A stretch of 64,000 nucleotides of DNA from contig NZ_KB904579.1 in the NCBI RefSeq assembly GCF_000380125.1, positions 142,550 through 206,549 on the forward strand, written 5' to 3'. Shown piece after piece: positions 1 through 9,258 of this stretch. Under the pieces are notes generated by a model, which did not search any database, was not told the DNA's origin, and worked only from the letters and a program-made list of their open reading frames with translations. Numbering within the stretch: the stretch's first letter is position 1; each line of letters starts with the position of its first letter. Origin of the DNA: Streptococcus ovis DSM 16829. GTDB lineage: Bacteria > Bacillota > Bacilli > Lactobacillales > Streptococcaceae. A program made the position numbers and the translations under genes.

Positions 1-738
1 ACACTAGTTGCTCAAGACGCTGATATCATCGCTATTCAGGAGACAAAGCTGTCAGCTACTGGTCCTACTAAAAAGCACCTTGAAATCCTAACGCAATACT
101 TCCCTGATTATGAAAATACTTGGCGCTCCTCTGTCGAGCCAGCGCGTAAAGGCTATGCTGGAACGATGTTTCTTTATAAGAAAGAACTCAGCCCAACTAT
201 CACTTTCCCTGAAATTGGTGCCCCTTCTACAATGGACTCTGAAGGCCGCATCATTACGCTTGAATTTGACAATTATTTCGTGACTCAGGTCTACACTCCA
301 AATGCTGGGGACGGTCTTAGACGTCTAGAAGATCGCCAAGTCTGGGATGCAAAATATGCGGAATACTTGGCAGTATTGGATGCTCAAAAACCAGTCCTTG
401 CTACTGGTGATTACAATGTCGCGCATAAGGAAATCGACTTGGCAAACCCAGCCAGCAACCGCCAGTCTCCGGGCTTCACCGATGAAGAACGCGCAGGCTT
501 TACGCACTTACTTGCCACAGGATTTACGGACACCTTCCGCCATTTACATGGTGACCTTCCAAGTGCCTATACTTGGTGGGCACAACGTAGCAAAACCAGC
601 AAAATCAACAATACAGGATGGAGAATCGACTACTGGCTCACTTCAGACCGCATTGCAAATCAAGTTCGCCAATCCACTATGATTGATTCAGGAGCTCGCC
701 AAGACCACACACCCATCTTACTAGATATCGAGATTTAA
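1..738 (+). CDS. exoA: Exodeoxyribonuclease III / AP endonuclease, 5'-truncated by window edge
   Basis: The frame is open from base 1 and gives 245 residues, so about 30 N-terminal residues lie outside the window (family length about 275). ExoA cleaves DNA at abasic sites and removes 3' blocking groups in base excision repair, in the cytoplasm. Visible motifs of the endonuclease/exonuclease/phosphatase fold are the metal-binding QETK near the start, YTPNAG, TGDYNVAH, the WRIDYWLTS strand and the catalytic DHTPI near the C-terminus. It ends in a bidirectional terminator facing the convergent ArsC-like gene. The internal ATG at 166 is not the true start because the upstream codons continue the ExoA fold. 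Confidence 0.95.
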   Translation, partial: TLVAQDADIIAIQETKLSATGPTKKHLEILTQYFPDYENTWRSSVEPARKGYAGTMFLYKKELSPTITFPEIGAPSTMDSEGRIITLEFDNYFVTQVYTPNAGDGLRRLEDRQVWDAKYAEYLAVLDAQKPVLATGDYNVAHKEIDLANPASNRQSPGFTDEERAGFTHLLATGFTDTFRHLHGDLPSAYTWWAQRSKTSKINNTGWRIDYWLTSDRIANQVRQSTMIDSGARQDHTPILLDIEI

Positions 739-779
739 ATAAAAAATGAAACTGAAATATTCAGTTTCATTTTTTATTT
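737..779. terminator. Bidirectional terminator between exoA and the ArsC-like gene
   Basis: A perfect 20-bp inverted repeat with a 3-nt loop, A-rich on one arm and T-rich on the other, so it works for both convergent genes. The stop codon of the leftward ArsC-like gene (774-776) lies inside the stem. Confidence 0.9.
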
Positions 780-1130
780 AAAACCCAAGTCTTCATAAGG
801 TGTCCGATAGCCAATTTGCAAGACCTTGCCATCCTTAATCAGAATAGGCCGTTTAATGAGCATCCCATCGGCCGCCAACAGTTCCAAGGCTTCATCCACT
901 GTCAGGGTATCAAAACGCTCTTTCAAGCCCAAAGCTCGGTAAGAATTTCCCGAAGTATTGAAAAATTTCTTCAAGTCAAATGGAGACTTCTCCAACAATT
1001 CACGTAATATCTCCACTTGAGGTGGATTGGTCTTAATATCAATAGAGTCGAAGTCAACTCCTAGTGCCAACAACTCTTTTTTTGCCTTTTGGCAAGTGGA
1101 ACATTTTGGATATTCATAAAATGTGTACAT
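774..1130 (-). CDS. ArsC/Spx-family thioredoxin-fold protein (YffB-like)
   Basis: A 118-residue protein of the ArsC/Spx family. It has a CSTC redox pair at residues 10-13 after an N-terminal beta strand, and RPIL near residue 94, where family members have the cis-proline region. It is closer to the reductase-like YffB/ArsC branch than to the RNA-polymerase-binding Spx, because the Spx-type C-terminal region is absent; substrate is unknown. AAGGAG sits 7 nt before the ATG, and the gene starts 1 nt after the stop of ogt, so the two are probably translated from one message. Confidence 0.8.
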   Translation of the reverse strand: MYTFYEYPKCSTCQKAKKELLALGVDFDSIDIKTNPPQVEILRELLEKSPFDLKKFFNTSGNSYRALGLKERFDTLTVDEALELLAADGMLIKRPILIKDGKVLQIGYRTPYEDLGFK

Positions 1131-1131
1131 G

Positions 1132-1611
1132 TTATCTCCTTTTTTCGTGTGCTAATAGCCATGATTTACGATCTAAGCCACCAGCATAGCCTGTCAAATT
1201 GCCATCTGCTCCTACCACTCGATGGCAAGGAATAAAAATACTCACTGGATTTCTCCCTACTGCTCCGCCTATGGCTTGACTTGATTTACATGAAAGATGC
1301 TCGGCAATCTGACCATACGTAAGAGTTTCACCAGCTGGTATCGTCAAAAGGCAGTCCCACACTCGTTGCTGAAAAGCGGTCCCTTGGGGGGCTAACTCTG
1401 GAAAGGGAGCTAGATCCTCACCAGCAAAATATGCATCTAACCACTTCTTTGCTTCCTGTAATACAGAAGTGTCTTCCTCACGGAGGGAAACTGTTTCAAA
1501 CCCATGTAACTCATATTTCTGATCGACAAACCAAGCTCCTAGCAAGGATTTTTCATCTGCCAACAAGGTAAGCTGACCTAGGGGAGAATCGTAATATTGT
1601 TTATAGAACAT
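1132..1611 (-). CDS. ogt: Methylated-DNA--protein-cysteine methyltransferase
   Basis: A 159-residue suicide repair protein that moves the alkyl group from O6-alkylguanine to its own cysteine. The active-site PCHRVV, the preceding YGQIA helix and the GGLDRK tail segment are all present. I chose the ATG at 1611 over one 33 nt upstream: the upstream ATG lies in the serA terminator, and family members begin close to the SPLGQ strand. No Shine-Dalgarno precedes 1611; an extended -10 box ends 6 nt before it, so the mRNA is predicted to be leaderless. The gene abuts the ArsC-like gene downstream. Confidence 0.9.
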   Translation of the reverse strand: MFYKQYYDSPLGQLTLLADEKSLLGAWFVDQKYELHGFETVSLREEDTSVLQEAKKWLDAYFAGEDLAPFPELAPQGTAFQQRVWDCLLTIPAGETLTYGQIAEHLSCKSSQAIGGAVGRNPVSIFIPCHRVVGADGNLTGYAGGLDRKSWLLAHEKRR

Positions 1612-1617
1612 ACTATT

Positions 1618-1626
1618 ATTATACCA
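1618..1626 (-). promoter_or_regulatory. Extended -10 promoter giving a leaderless ogt mRNA
   Basis: TGGTATAAT on the minus strand, with the last -10 base at 1618 and the ATG at 1611, leaving 6 nt. Normal start-site spacing puts +1 on the A of the ATG. It directly follows the U-tract of the serA terminator. Confidence 0.6.
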
Positions 1627-1632
1627 AAAAAT

Positions 1633-1652
1633 AGCTGAGAACACTCCCAGCT
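1633..1652 (-). terminator. serA terminator
   Basis: AGCTGGGA pairs with TCTCAGCT around a 4-nt loop (one G-U pair), followed on the minus strand by TATTTTTT. Confidence 0.75.
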
Positions 1653-1664
1653 ACCTGATGATTC

Positions 1665-2846
1665 TTATTTTTTCAAAGGAATTAGTCGTACACGAATAAT
1701 GTTGTCACTGTTCTCAAATTGGTCAACCAAGGTATCAATTTTAGTCTTATCTTCTTCATCCAAATCCAAAATTGTATAGGCATACTCTCCCTTCGAACGA
1801 TTGATAATATTATCAATATTGATGCCTAATTCAGATACTGCCGTCGAAATATGCGCCACAATATTTGGGACGTTTTTATTAATCAACGTAATGCGGTAAG
1901 GAGCATCTTGTACCTGGTGCATATTTGGGAAATTAACAGAGTTCGTGATTTCACCTGTTTCCATGAAACGACGAATCGTCTTACCAGCCATGATGGCACA
2001 ATTGAGTTCTGCTTCTTCTGTTGAGCCTCCCACATGAGGAAAGACTGTAATCTTTTCCTTATTGAGCAATTCTTCTGTACCAAAATCAGTCACATAGCGT
2101 TTGATGACACCCGCTTCAATCGCATCAAACAAAGCAGCATTGTCCACCAATTCCGCACGCGCAAAGTTAATCAATGTCGTTCCCTTTTGCATAAGAGCAA
2201 AGGCTTCACTGTTGAAGGTATGCTTGGTATCAGGCGTCAATGGTACATGGACCGTGATATAATCACTATTGGCAAAGATTTCCTTCAAGTCATTGGCCCG
2301 TTTTACATGGCTCGAAATGCTCCAAGCTGCTTCGATGGATACGTAGGGATCGTAGCCAATGACGTTCATTCCTAGACGACGCGCATCATTTGCGATACGA
2401 GCACCAATAGCTCCAAGTCCAATCACTCCCAGCGTTTTTCCAAAAATTTCTGTCCCAGCAAATTGTGATTTTCCTGCTTCGATTTGCTTTGGAACATCGT
2501 CACCTGAGAGTGTGTTTGCCCATGAAGTTGCTGAAAAGTAATCACGCGCTGACAACAAGATAGAGGTAATAACGGCTTCTTTCACTGCATTGGCATTGGC
2601 TCCTGGTGTATTGAATACAACAATTCCAGCTTCTGTTGCTTCCTCAATGGGAATGTTATTGGTACCCGCACCTGCACGCGCAATAGCTTTTAAATTGGAA
2701 GGAAAGCTTGTCCCATGTAAATTTTGACTTCGGAGAATATAGGCGTCTGGATTGTCTGCCTTATCCCCATCAATTTGGAATTGATTTCCCAGTTCCTTTA
2801 AACCTAATTGATTGATATTGTTAAATGTTTTGACACTGTATACCAT
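1665..2846 (-). CDS. serA: D-3-phosphoglycerate dehydrogenase
   Basis: A 393-residue enzyme for the first step of serine synthesis, oxidising 3-phosphoglycerate to phosphohydroxypyruvate with NAD. The order is a substrate domain, the GLGAIGARIA dinucleotide-binding loop near residue 142, the HVPLT and PHVGGST catalytic segments, and a C-terminal ACT domain from about residue 315. It is the short SerA form without the extra intervening domain. It lies downstream of serC and a GNAT gene on the same strand and ends at its own terminator. Confidence 0.95.
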   Translation of the reverse strand: MVYSVKTFNNINQLGLKELGNQFQIDGDKADNPDAYILRSQNLHGTSFPSNLKAIARAGAGTNNIPIEEATEAGIVVFNTPGANANAVKEAVITSILLSARDYFSATSWANTLSGDDVPKQIEAGKSQFAGTEIFGKTLGVIGLGAIGARIANDARRLGMNVIGYDPYVSIEAAWSISSHVKRANDLKEIFANSDYITVHVPLTPDTKHTFNSEAFALMQKGTTLINFARAELVDNAALFDAIEAGVIKRYVTDFGTEELLNKEKITVFPHVGGSTEEAELNCAIMAGKTIRRFMETGEITNSVNFPNMHQVQDAPYRITLINKNVPNIVAHISTAVSELGINIDNIINRSKGEYAYTILDLDEEDKTKIDTLVDQFENSDNIIRVRLIPLKK

Positions 2847-2872
2847 ATTTTCTCATCTTTCTTCGTTTCCGC

Positions 2873-3460
2873 TTAAAGATCCATTTGTTCAATCGGTTCT
2901 CTTCCGCCTAACATCCAGCGGTCATCTTCCGAGATTTCTTGATACAAACCTGTCTCGCTCTTGTGTTTTATTTTTTGATAGGCCAAACGCTCTCCATCAA
3001 TCGGCACCTTACCACAATAAACAAATCCTAATTTTTCAAGAATGTGTTGCATGGCCACATTTTTTTCATGCGTATCACAACGAAAATCTGGCCCCTTATG
3101 CCCCTCAATCAAGCCTTGTAAGAAAGTTTGAGCAACTTGTTGACCACGAAAATCAGCCGCCACAGCCACTCGATGAAAGGTCACATATCGGTAGTTATTG
3201 TGTTGCCACTTCCCATCATAAATCGCATTGTATTCTGGCTGATTTCCTAGATATACTGCTGCATAAGCGACCACACGACCATCAATCAAGCCGACATAGC
3301 CACGATTTTCTAAAATATCCTCAAAAATATCCTCTTGAGTAGGATAACCATCTGCTCCTTGCCATTGATTGCTACCTGATGCAGCCAGATGTGCTCTTGC
3401 TTCTTCAATGATTGTGACAATTGCTTCTAATTCATTTGGATGTGCGAATCGTATGTCCAT
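2873..3460 (-). CDS. GNAT acetyltransferase in the serine operon
   Basis: A 195-residue GNAT-fold protein. The acetyl-CoA loop is represented by VAADFRGQQVAQ near residue 97, and the C-terminal CDTHEKN/LEKLGFVYCG strands are typical. Its ATG overlaps the serC stop codon (TAATG), so it is probably translationally coupled, and serA follows 26 bp later. The substrate cannot be read from the sequence; its fixed place between serC and serA suggests a serine-linked metabolite, which is inference. Confidence 0.85.
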   Translation of the reverse strand: MDIRFAHPNELEAIVTIIEEARAHLAASGSNQWQGADGYPTQEDIFEDILENRGYVGLIDGRVVAYAAVYLGNQPEYNAIYDGKWQHNNYRYVTFHRVAVAADFRGQQVAQTFLQGLIEGHKGPDFRCDTHEKNVAMQHILEKLGFVYCGKVPIDGERLAYQKIKHKSETGLYQEISEDDRWMLGGREPIEQMDL

Positions 3461-4554
3461 TAGTTATTTTCTTCCTCAAATTTCTTCATGAAAGCCAGCA
3501 AGTCTACAACGCCTTGCTGTGGAAAGACATTGTACAAGCTAGCACGCATGCCACCGACACTACGGTGGCCCTTGATATTTTTAAATCCTAACGCATCAGC
3601 TTCCTTGACAAATTTGGCATCCAATTCCTTACTTGGCGTGATGAAAGGAATATTGCAGACGGAGCGGTCTTTTGCAAATTTCACTGGACTTGTATAGAAA
3701 TCAGATTGCTCGATAAAATCATACAACAGAGCAGATTTTTCACGATTGATAGCTTCCATTTTGTCCACGCCACCGATGTCATTTTTGACCCAATCAAAGA
3801 CCAATTTAGAAATATAGATGTTATAAGCAGGTGGCGTATTGTAAAGAGAATCGTTGTCTGCCTGAACATGATAATCCAACATCGCAGACAATTGCGGTGT
3901 ATCATTCAAGAAATCCTCACGAATAATGACCACTGTCACGCCAGCAGGTCCGATGTTCTTTTGAGCACCGGCATAAATTAGCGCAAAGTCTTCTACATTG
4001 TATCGGGCAGCTAAAATGTTCGACGACATATCTGCTACAATCGGAACACCATTGGTATCAGGCAAGTCATAAATAGCCGTTCCTTCAATGGTATTGTTCG
4101 TCGTAATATGCACATAGGCAGCTTCTGGATCAATGGTAGACGCATCAAAAGTCGGAATATGATCGTAAACCGTGTCTTCTGATGAAGCTAATAAAATCGG
4201 TTCAAATGGGATGGTTTTGGACAATTTCACCGCTTCTGTATAGGCTTTTTTACCCCACGAACCACCGACTAGATAGTATGCTTTTTTCCCTTGAGCTAAG
4301 TTCAAAGGCACCATGGTAAATTGCAATGAAGCACCACCTTGCAGGAAAAGTACCTTGTAGTTATCAGGAATCGCCATTAATTCACGTAGCGTCTTTTCCG
4401 CATCTTTCATAATCTTGTCAAATTCTGGAGAGCGATGGGACATTTCGAGCACGGACATTCCCGAACCTTGGTAATCCAACATTTCATCACGTGCTGTCTC
4501 AAGCACAGGTTTCGGTAAAGTAGCAGGTCCTGCTGAGAAATTGTAAATTGTCAT
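3460..4554 (-). CDS. serC: Phosphoserine aminotransferase
   Basis: A 364-residue PLP enzyme for the second step of serine synthesis, making phosphoserine from phosphohydroxypyruvate and glutamate. NFSAGPA opens the protein, and the PLP lysine is in [10 protein letters not shown]. Three possible starts exist; I chose the ATG at 4554 because GGAGG lies 7 nt upstream and family members start at this point. No serB was seen in the window, so the last pathway step must be elsewhere. Confidence 0.95.
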   Translation of the reverse strand: MTIYNFSAGPATLPKPVLETARDEMLDYQGSGMSVLEMSHRSPEFDKIMKDAEKTLRELMAIPDNYKVLFLQGGASLQFTMVPLNLAQGKKAYYLVGGSWGKKAYTEAVKLSKTIPFEPILLASSEDTVYDHIPTFDASTIDPEAAYVHITTNNTIEGTAIYDLPDTNGVPIVADMSSNILAARYNVEDFALIYAGAQKNIGPAGVTVVIIREDFLNDTPQLSAMLDYHVQADNDSLYNTPPAYNIYISKLVFDWVKNDIGGVDKMEAINREKSALLYDFIEQSDFYTSPVKFAKDRSVCNIPFITPSKELDAKFVKEADALGFKNIKGHRSVGGMRASLYNVFPQQGVVDLLAFMKKFEEENN

Positions 4555-4582
4555 CATGACACCTCCATCATATAATACAGGC

Positions 4583-4611
4583 ATTATAACACAATTTTCT
4601 GAATTTTGTAA
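4583..4611 (-). promoter_or_regulatory. Promoter of serC-GNAT-serA
   Basis: Minus-strand TTACAA (4611-4606), 17 bp, TATAAT (4588-4583), followed by the serC Shine-Dalgarno. No recognised operator was seen next to it. Confidence 0.6.
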
Positions 4612-4647
4612 AGATTATAGATTACTAGATTCGCCTTTTTCCGAACA

Positions 4648-4704
4648 ATTATAAAAAAGAAAAGGACGAATGGGACGATTTCACAAAAAACATTCCATTC
4701 ATCC
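4648..4704 (-). terminator. Terminator of the MATE gene
   Basis: GGATGAATGG pairs with CCATTCGTCC (one G-U) and is followed on the minus strand by TTTTCTTTTTT. Confidence 0.8.
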
Positions 4705-4740
4705 CGCTACTTCTGTGCGCAGTAATACCTATTAAACTCC

Positions 4741-6090
4741 CTATTTCCCAATATGAAACACACCTTCTCGCTTCATCCGTCTCATAAAAATCCACAAACT
4801 TGGAATTAAGATGGAGACGCTACCTATCCAAGCCGCAGGGCTTGCGGCTGCAACTCCCGCATATCCGAAAAATTTAGCTCCAAGAATGGCAACCATAGCC
4901 CGCATGATCAACTCAGCAAAGCCAGCAAGAGTCGGAACAAATCCATTCCCCAAACCTTGAATAAAGGAACGTGTCACAAATAAAATTGATAAAATCCAGT
5001 AACAGACACCATTAATCACATAATAAATAAATGCTAGTTCCAAAACGCGTGCAGATGGATTAGCTAAAAAAAGTCCTGAAAATTGTTTATTAAAGAGAAT
5101 CAAAATAGCTGCAAAAAAGATTCCCCAAGCAACAGTTACGACCAAGGTTTGTTGCAATCCCTCTATGATTCTGGCATATTTTTTAGCACCATAATTTTGT
5201 GCAGTAAAGGTAGATACGGCTAAGCCCAGATTAATCATCGGGAGCATGGCAAGTTGATCTGTCTTGCTTGCAATAGATTGTGCCGCAATAGCATCCGTTC
5301 CTAGCTGATTCAAAACGACTTGTAAGGTAATCGCTCCAATCGCAATAATACTGGATTGAAAAGCCATAGGAAAACCAATGTTTGCATGTACTGTTAATTC
5401 TTTCAGTTTCAATCGGAACATGGTTTTATGAAACGTAAAATACGGAATCTTTCGATGACTGTATATAATGAGATACAAAACAGAAAGAGCCTGCGCCAAA
5501 ATAGTAGCAAATCCTGCGCCAAATACGCCCATTTTTAGATTGAGAATAAAGAAGAAATCTAAAAAAATATTTAAAATACAAGCAATCATCAATGCATATA
5601 GAGGTGTCCTTGAATCTCCCAGGGCCCGAATGGCACTAGAAAAATAATTGTAAAGAACTGTAAAAACCATTCCTCCAAAAATTGCTAGTAAAAACTGATA
5701 GGAATTGGACAATAAATCGGATGGCATTTGCATTACGTTCAATAAAGGACGTAGCATCAGCAGTGATAGCAAACTAAGGACAAGACTAACAGTTAGAGAA
5801 TAAAACAGGCCATGTACAAAACTCTGCTCAATACCGTTTGCATCTCCAGCTCCAAAACGCTGTGAGATGACAATGGACAACCCGGAAGTCACCCCCTGGG
5901 CAAAACCCAAAATCAAAAACGTGATACTTCCCGTTGCTCCAACACTTGCAAAAGCATTTTGCCCCAATGTATGGCCGACAATCATTGCATCCGCAAAATT
6001 ATAGGTCAATTGGAAAAAGCTACCAACCAATAATGGAATTGCAAACTGTAAAATCACGCGAAGTGGCTTTCCCTGTGTTAAATCCTGCAT
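4741..6090 (-). CDS. MATE-family multidrug/cation antiporter
   Basis: About 449 residues with 12 predicted membrane segments arranged as two homologous halves, typical of MATE exporters such as NorM/DinF. The N-terminal segment LVGSFFQLTYNFADAMIVG and the AMIVGH turn are family hallmarks. I chose the ATG at 6090 because a strong GGGGGGA site precedes it, over an ATG 24 nt upstream. The gene stands alone, divergent from cutC. The exported substrate cannot be predicted. Confidence 0.85.
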   Translation of the reverse strand: MQDLTQGKPLRVILQFAIPLLVGSFFQLTYNFADAMIVGHTLGQNAFASVGATGSITFLILGFAQGVTSGLSIVISQRFGAGDANGIEQSFVHGLFYSLTVSLVLSLLSLLMLRPLLNVMQMPSDLLSNSYQFLLAIFGGMVFTVLYNYFSSAIRALGDSRTPLYALMIACILNIFLDFFFILNLKMGVFGAGFATILAQALSVLYLIIYSHRKIPYFTFHKTMFRLKLKELTVHANIGFPMAFQSSIIAIGAITLQVVLNQLGTDAIAAQSIASKTDQLAMLPMINLGLAVSTFTAQNYGAKKYARIIEGLQQTLVVTVAWGIFFAAILILFNKQFSGLFLANPSARVLELAFIYYVINGVCYWILSILFVTRSFIQGLGNGFVPTLAGFAELIMRAMVAILGAKFFGYAGVAAASPAAWIGSVSILIPSLWIFMRRMKREGVFHIGK

Positions 6091-6199
6091 ATTTCCCCCC
6101 AATACATTCTTCATTTTATTGTAACCCGATTCTACTCTATTAGCAACTTAAAAAATTGGAAATTCCTGCTTTTGCTTCCTCACTTACTGACTTATTTCA

Positions 6200-6208
6200 T
6201 GATATAAT
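6200..6208 (+). promoter_or_regulatory. Extended -10 promoter of cutC
   Basis: TGATATAAT, 23 nt before the cutC ATG, with a GAGGT ribosome site in between. Confidence 0.6.
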
Positions 6209-6231
6209 AAAAACAGAAAAGAGGTACGAAA

Positions 6232-6861
6232 ATGATTAAAGAATTTTGTGCAGAAAATCTGACGGATCTACATAAACTCACTACTCCTGAAATTAGCAGG
6301 GTAGAGCTCTGTGATAATTTAGCGGTCGGTGGCACAACCCCTTCCTATGGCGTTATTAAAGAAGCTGCGCACTATCTTCATGAAAAAGGTATTAGCCTCG
6401 CGACGATGATCCGTCCACGTGGGGGAAATTTTGTCTACAATGACTTAGAATTAAAAGTCATGGAAGAAGATATCTTACGAGCTGTTGAATTGGAAAGTGA
6501 CAGTTTAGTATTGGGCTTATTGACCAAAGAAAATCAGTTAGATACTGATGGCATTGAGCAACTCCTACCAGCTACTCAAGGACTCCCTTTGGTCTTTCAC
6601 ATGGCTTTCGATCTCATTCCACATGAAAATCAAAAAGAAGCCCTCGATACGTTAGTTGACTATGGCTTTGTTCGCATCTTACTTCATGGTTCAGCAGAAA
6701 GACGAAATATTTTTGACAATGTGGATGCTATTAAGGAATTAGTTAATTATGCGGACAATCGTATTGAGATCATGATTGGCGGTGGTGTCACTGCTGAGAA
6801 TTGTCACGAACTTTGCCAACTGACAGGAGCAAACATTGTCCACGGCACTGCAATTTTATAA
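6232..6861 (+). CDS. cutC: CutC family protein (copper homeostasis / TIM barrel)
   Basis: A 209-residue single-domain TIM barrel of the CutC family. The conserved N-terminal RVELCDNLAVGGTTPS, the central MIRPRGG and the HMAFD segment are present. CutC proteins are linked to copper tolerance in enterococci and E. coli, but their biochemical activity is not settled, so the call is family-level. It is a monocistronic gene between the MATE exporter and rsmI; its terminator was split by a repeat element. Confidence 0.9.
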   Translation: MIKEFCAENLTDLHKLTTPEISRVELCDNLAVGGTTPSYGVIKEAAHYLHEKGISLATMIRPRGGNFVYNDLELKVMEEDILRAVELESDSLVLGLLTKENQLDTDGIEQLLPATQGLPLVFHMAFDLIPHENQKEALDTLVDYGFVRILLHGSAERRNIFDNVDAIKELVNYADNRIEIMIGGGVTAENCHELCQLTGANIVHGTAIL

Positions 6862-6867
6862 ACACAA

Positions 6868-6892
6868 AAGGAGTTGGCTATGCCAACTCCTT
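6868..6892 (+). terminator. Left copy of the duplicated cutC/rsmI terminator
   Basis: AAGGAGTTGGC, loop TAT, GCCAACTCCTT: an 11-bp perfect stem. It has lost its U-tract because the repeat element begins at the next base. A near-identical copy lies at 7144-7168. Confidence 0.8.
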
Positions 6893-7143
6893 CAGAGTAT
6901 AGACAAAGTCTTTTTTAGACTTTCCTTAAGTGATAACGGACGGTAGCGACTTCCGATGGAATTCCATACCTAAGTTTTGAGCCTAATGTCTCAAAACTTC
7001 CGGGTGCCTGAAACTATATAGTTTCAGGCACTTTTATCACGGCGAAAAAGTCTAGATTACATTTTCAAGCACCCCTAATTTTTCATAGTCAGCCATTTTT
7101 TTAGGCTGATTTTATTTGGAAAGTATAGTTTGTCTTCAACCTA
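6893..7143. repeat. Repeat element A, copy 1 (about 250 bp, inserted in a terminator)
   Basis: This 251-bp non-coding block matches the outer parts of 32855-33350. Its ends carry short imperfect inverted repeats around AGACAAA. It holds several hairpins: AAAGTCT/AGACTTT near the left end, AAGTTTTGAG/CTCAAAACTT (6972-7000), a 14-bp stem beginning GTGCCTGAAACTAT (7004-7031) and TCAGCC/GGCTGA near the right end. GTGATAA near 6930 can pair with TTATCAC near 7038, and AGACTTT with AAAGTCT outside it, so the whole could fold as one branched RNA. It is flanked by two copies of an entire terminator, as expected of a target-site duplication. No coding frame is present. Confidence 0.75.
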
Positions 7144-7170
7144 AAGGAGTTGGCTTAGCCAACTCCTTTA
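7144..7170 (-). terminator. Right copy of the duplicated terminator, serving rsmI
   Basis: AAGGAGTTGGC, loop TTA, GCCAACTCCTT; it begins immediately after the rsmI stop codon. It differs from the left copy only in the 3-nt loop. Confidence 0.8.
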
Positions 7171-8034
7171 TTCTACTCCATGATAAGCTTGATAAATTTC
7201 TTGACGATTCAAGCCATATTCTTTGGCTACTTGTTTAATGGCTTGATTAGGTTTCAAGCCTTCTTTTACGAGCTGCCTCACTCGGTCTGTCGGATTGACC
7301 TCTGACAAGTCAGTTATGCTTTCCTCGCCAGTAGAACCTGCGACAATCAGCAAACACTCTCCCTTCAAGGGGTGTTCCGCAATGTAGTCACATACTTCTG
7401 AAATACTTCCTCTTTGGTATTCCTCGTATAATTTCGTCAATTCGCGAACGACAACGACTTGTCGATCACCATAGACCGCAAGCATATTCTGTAAGGTATC
7501 TGCCACACGATAGGGAGATTCATAAAAAATTTGCGTTTCTGGATAGGACCGCTTACTGGTGAAAAATTCCTTCTGCTGTCCTGATTTTCTTGGCAAAAAA
7601 CCATAGAAAACATGCGGTTGCGGAGCGATACCCGAAGCAATTAATCCCGTGATGCCTGCAGATGCTCCTGGCAATGCCACAACAGGAATAGCTTCTGCAA
7701 TGGCCGCCTTGACCAAATCATGTCCTGGATCCGAAATAGACGGAAGCCCTGCATCGGACACCTGAGCCAATGATTTTCCCTCCTTCAATAGCGATAGGAG
7801 TCCAGGAATTTTCTCATAGGCATTGTGTTCATGAAAGGAAATTTGCCTTGTCTCAATCCCAAAATGCTTCAATAATAATCCTGTATTTCGCGTATCCTCT
7901 GCACAGATAAAGTCTACCAATTTTAAGGTCTCCACCGCACGAAAGGTCATATCCTGTAAATTTCCAATCGGAGTCGCCACTAGATACAGGGTGCCAGTGT
8001 CTTTCACTCCCTTAAATGATCGTTGTACTTGCAT
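7168..8034 (-). CDS. rsmI: 16S rRNA (cytidine1402-2'-O)-methyltransferase
   Basis: A 288-residue tetrapyrrole-methylase-fold enzyme that 2'-O-methylates C1402 in the decoding centre of 16S rRNA. LYLVATPIGNL near residue 16, AEDTRNTG, the SDAGLPSISDPG SAM loop and ALPGASA are all visible. It starts 1 nt after the yabA stop, and the order tmk-holB-yabA-rsmI is the normal one in streptococci. Confidence 0.95.
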   Translation of the reverse strand: MQVQRSFKGVKDTGTLYLVATPIGNLQDMTFRAVETLKLVDFICAEDTRNTGLLLKHFGIETRQISFHEHNAYEKIPGLLSLLKEGKSLAQVSDAGLPSISDPGHDLVKAAIAEAIPVVALPGASAGITGLIASGIAPQPHVFYGFLPRKSGQQKEFFTSKRSYPETQIFYESPYRVADTLQNMLAVYGDRQVVVVRELTKLYEEYQRGSISEVCDYIAEHPLKGECLLIVAGSTGEESITDLSEVNPTDRVRQLVKEGLKPNQAIKQVAKEYGLNRQEIYQAYHGVE

Positions 8035-8035
8035 C

Positions 8036-8353
8036 TTATTCTCGATTCAATAATTCTAAGCAGAACATGCAGGGTTCATCATTATCCCGACGTTGCCCAT
8101 AAGAAAATGTACAAATATGGAAGCCGTCTTCATAGATATTTTCCAAATTTTCCTTCCCAACATTCGCTGTCTTTGTTCCTTGCTTTTCTTCTTGGGCTAA
8201 ACGGTCTCGTAGCTTAGAATTTTCTAAGCGTAGAGCTGTATTTTCATCTATGACAGACTGTAAATGTTTTTTTATAGCATCCACCTCTGCCAAAGTCATC
8301 AACAGCTGTTGTGAAAAACCATCCAAGGCATCAAAAATCTCTCTCTTATCCAT
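8036..8353 (-). CDS. yabA: DNA replication initiation control protein YabA
   Basis: A 105-residue protein that binds DnaA and the DnaN clamp and limits re-initiation. An N-terminal leucine-rich coiled coil (about residues 5-55) is joined to a C-terminal zinc-binding tail with the HIC and CMFC pairs. It lies between holB and rsmI, as in other Firmicutes, with a GGGAGAG ribosome site. Confidence 0.95.
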   Translation of the reverse strand: MDKREIFDALDGFSQQLLMTLAEVDAIKKHLQSVIDENTALRLENSKLRDRLAQEEKQGTKTANVGKENLENIYEDGFHICTFSYGQRRDNDEPCMFCLELLNRE

Positions 8354-8366
8354 TATCTCTCCCCTT

Positions 8367-9257
8367 TCATTCTTTCTTTAAAATCATATATTCTAAGGCA
8401 TTTTGAAGACTGACATTGCTTTTCCACATACTACGAACCTCAATGAGACCAGCCAAATAGCTTTGAGCAAGGCTGTCCATACGATGTTCTGCCAAAGTCA
8501 AGGTCAACAGTTCAAGTAGCCGCTCCTGTTCTTCTTTATCACTAGTCAAATTAATCAGCTGTGACACCATCAAATAGGCTTGATTTGGCATCTCTAATAG
8601 AGCTTTCACAAAACGAGGAATGACGACCATCAACTCCTGAAATGCTTTGTTTTTTATCAATTGCAATGCTTCGTCTTGACTAGCCACCAACTCTGCTAGT
8701 ATCCGAGCCTGCGATTTCAAGACGCCTTCTTTTTCAAGATATTCTGTCAAAACTGCACGATTTTTGGGAAAGGAGACAATCTGCGTTCGGCTTTTAATGG
8801 TCGGCAACATCGCCTCTTCATGATTGGTTAAAAGGAAGATGGTCACATCAATCTGGGGTTCTTCTATCACTTTTAACAAGGAATTAGCGGCATTGGGATG
8901 CATCTTATCCGCATCGCAAACAATAAAAATTTGCTTTGTTGACTCAAATCCTGATTGAGTAAAATGCTTGACCAATTCTCGGATAGTTTCCGTTCGGATG
9001 ACGTTTCCCTGTGGACGAACCACTGTCACATCTGTAAACTCTTCATTTGCAATCAAGCGACAATTTCGACAGTTCCCACAAGGAAGATGGTTCGAGCTTT
9101 CTGTACAAAACTGTGCTTGGCTTAAAAAGAGTGCCATATCAAAACTTGCAAAATGACCAGAAAAAAGATAGGCATGTCCTAATTTATTTTCTTGCAACAC
9201 CCGTTCAAATCGAGCCATCACTTGAGGCTGCCAGACTTGTAATTCTTTATAATTCAT
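8367..9257 (-). CDS. holB: DNA polymerase III delta' subunit
   Basis: About 296 residues; part of the clamp-loader complex that places DnaN on DNA. The N-terminal AAA+ core holds the CGNCRNC zinc cluster near residue 60, and SLLKVIEEP matches the sensor region. As usual for delta', the Walker A lysine motif is missing. The ATG at 9257 is chosen; an in-frame TTG at 9266 is possible, but neither has a strong ribosome site and the gene overlaps the tmk stop, so coupling with tmk is likely. Confidence 0.92.
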   Translation of the reverse strand: MNYKELQVWQPQVMARFERVLQENKLGHAYLFSGHFASFDMALFLSQAQFCTESSNHLPCGNCRNCRLIANEEFTDVTVVRPQGNVIRTETIRELVKHFTQSGFESTKQIFIVCDADKMHPNAANSLLKVIEEPQIDVTIFLLTNHEEAMLPTIKSRTQIVSFPKNRAVLTEYLEKEGVLKSQARILAELVASQDEALQLIKNKAFQELMVVIPRFVKALLEMPNQAYLMVSQLINLTSDKEEQERLLELLTLTLAEHRMDSLAQSYLAGLIEVRSMWKSNVSLQNALEYMILKKE

Positions 9258-9258
9258 C

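Noticed and set aside
6893-7143. Element A as a group II intron or IS200/IS605-type element
   Set aside because: No recognisable domain V, no coding frame, and flanking duplications are not expected for those types.
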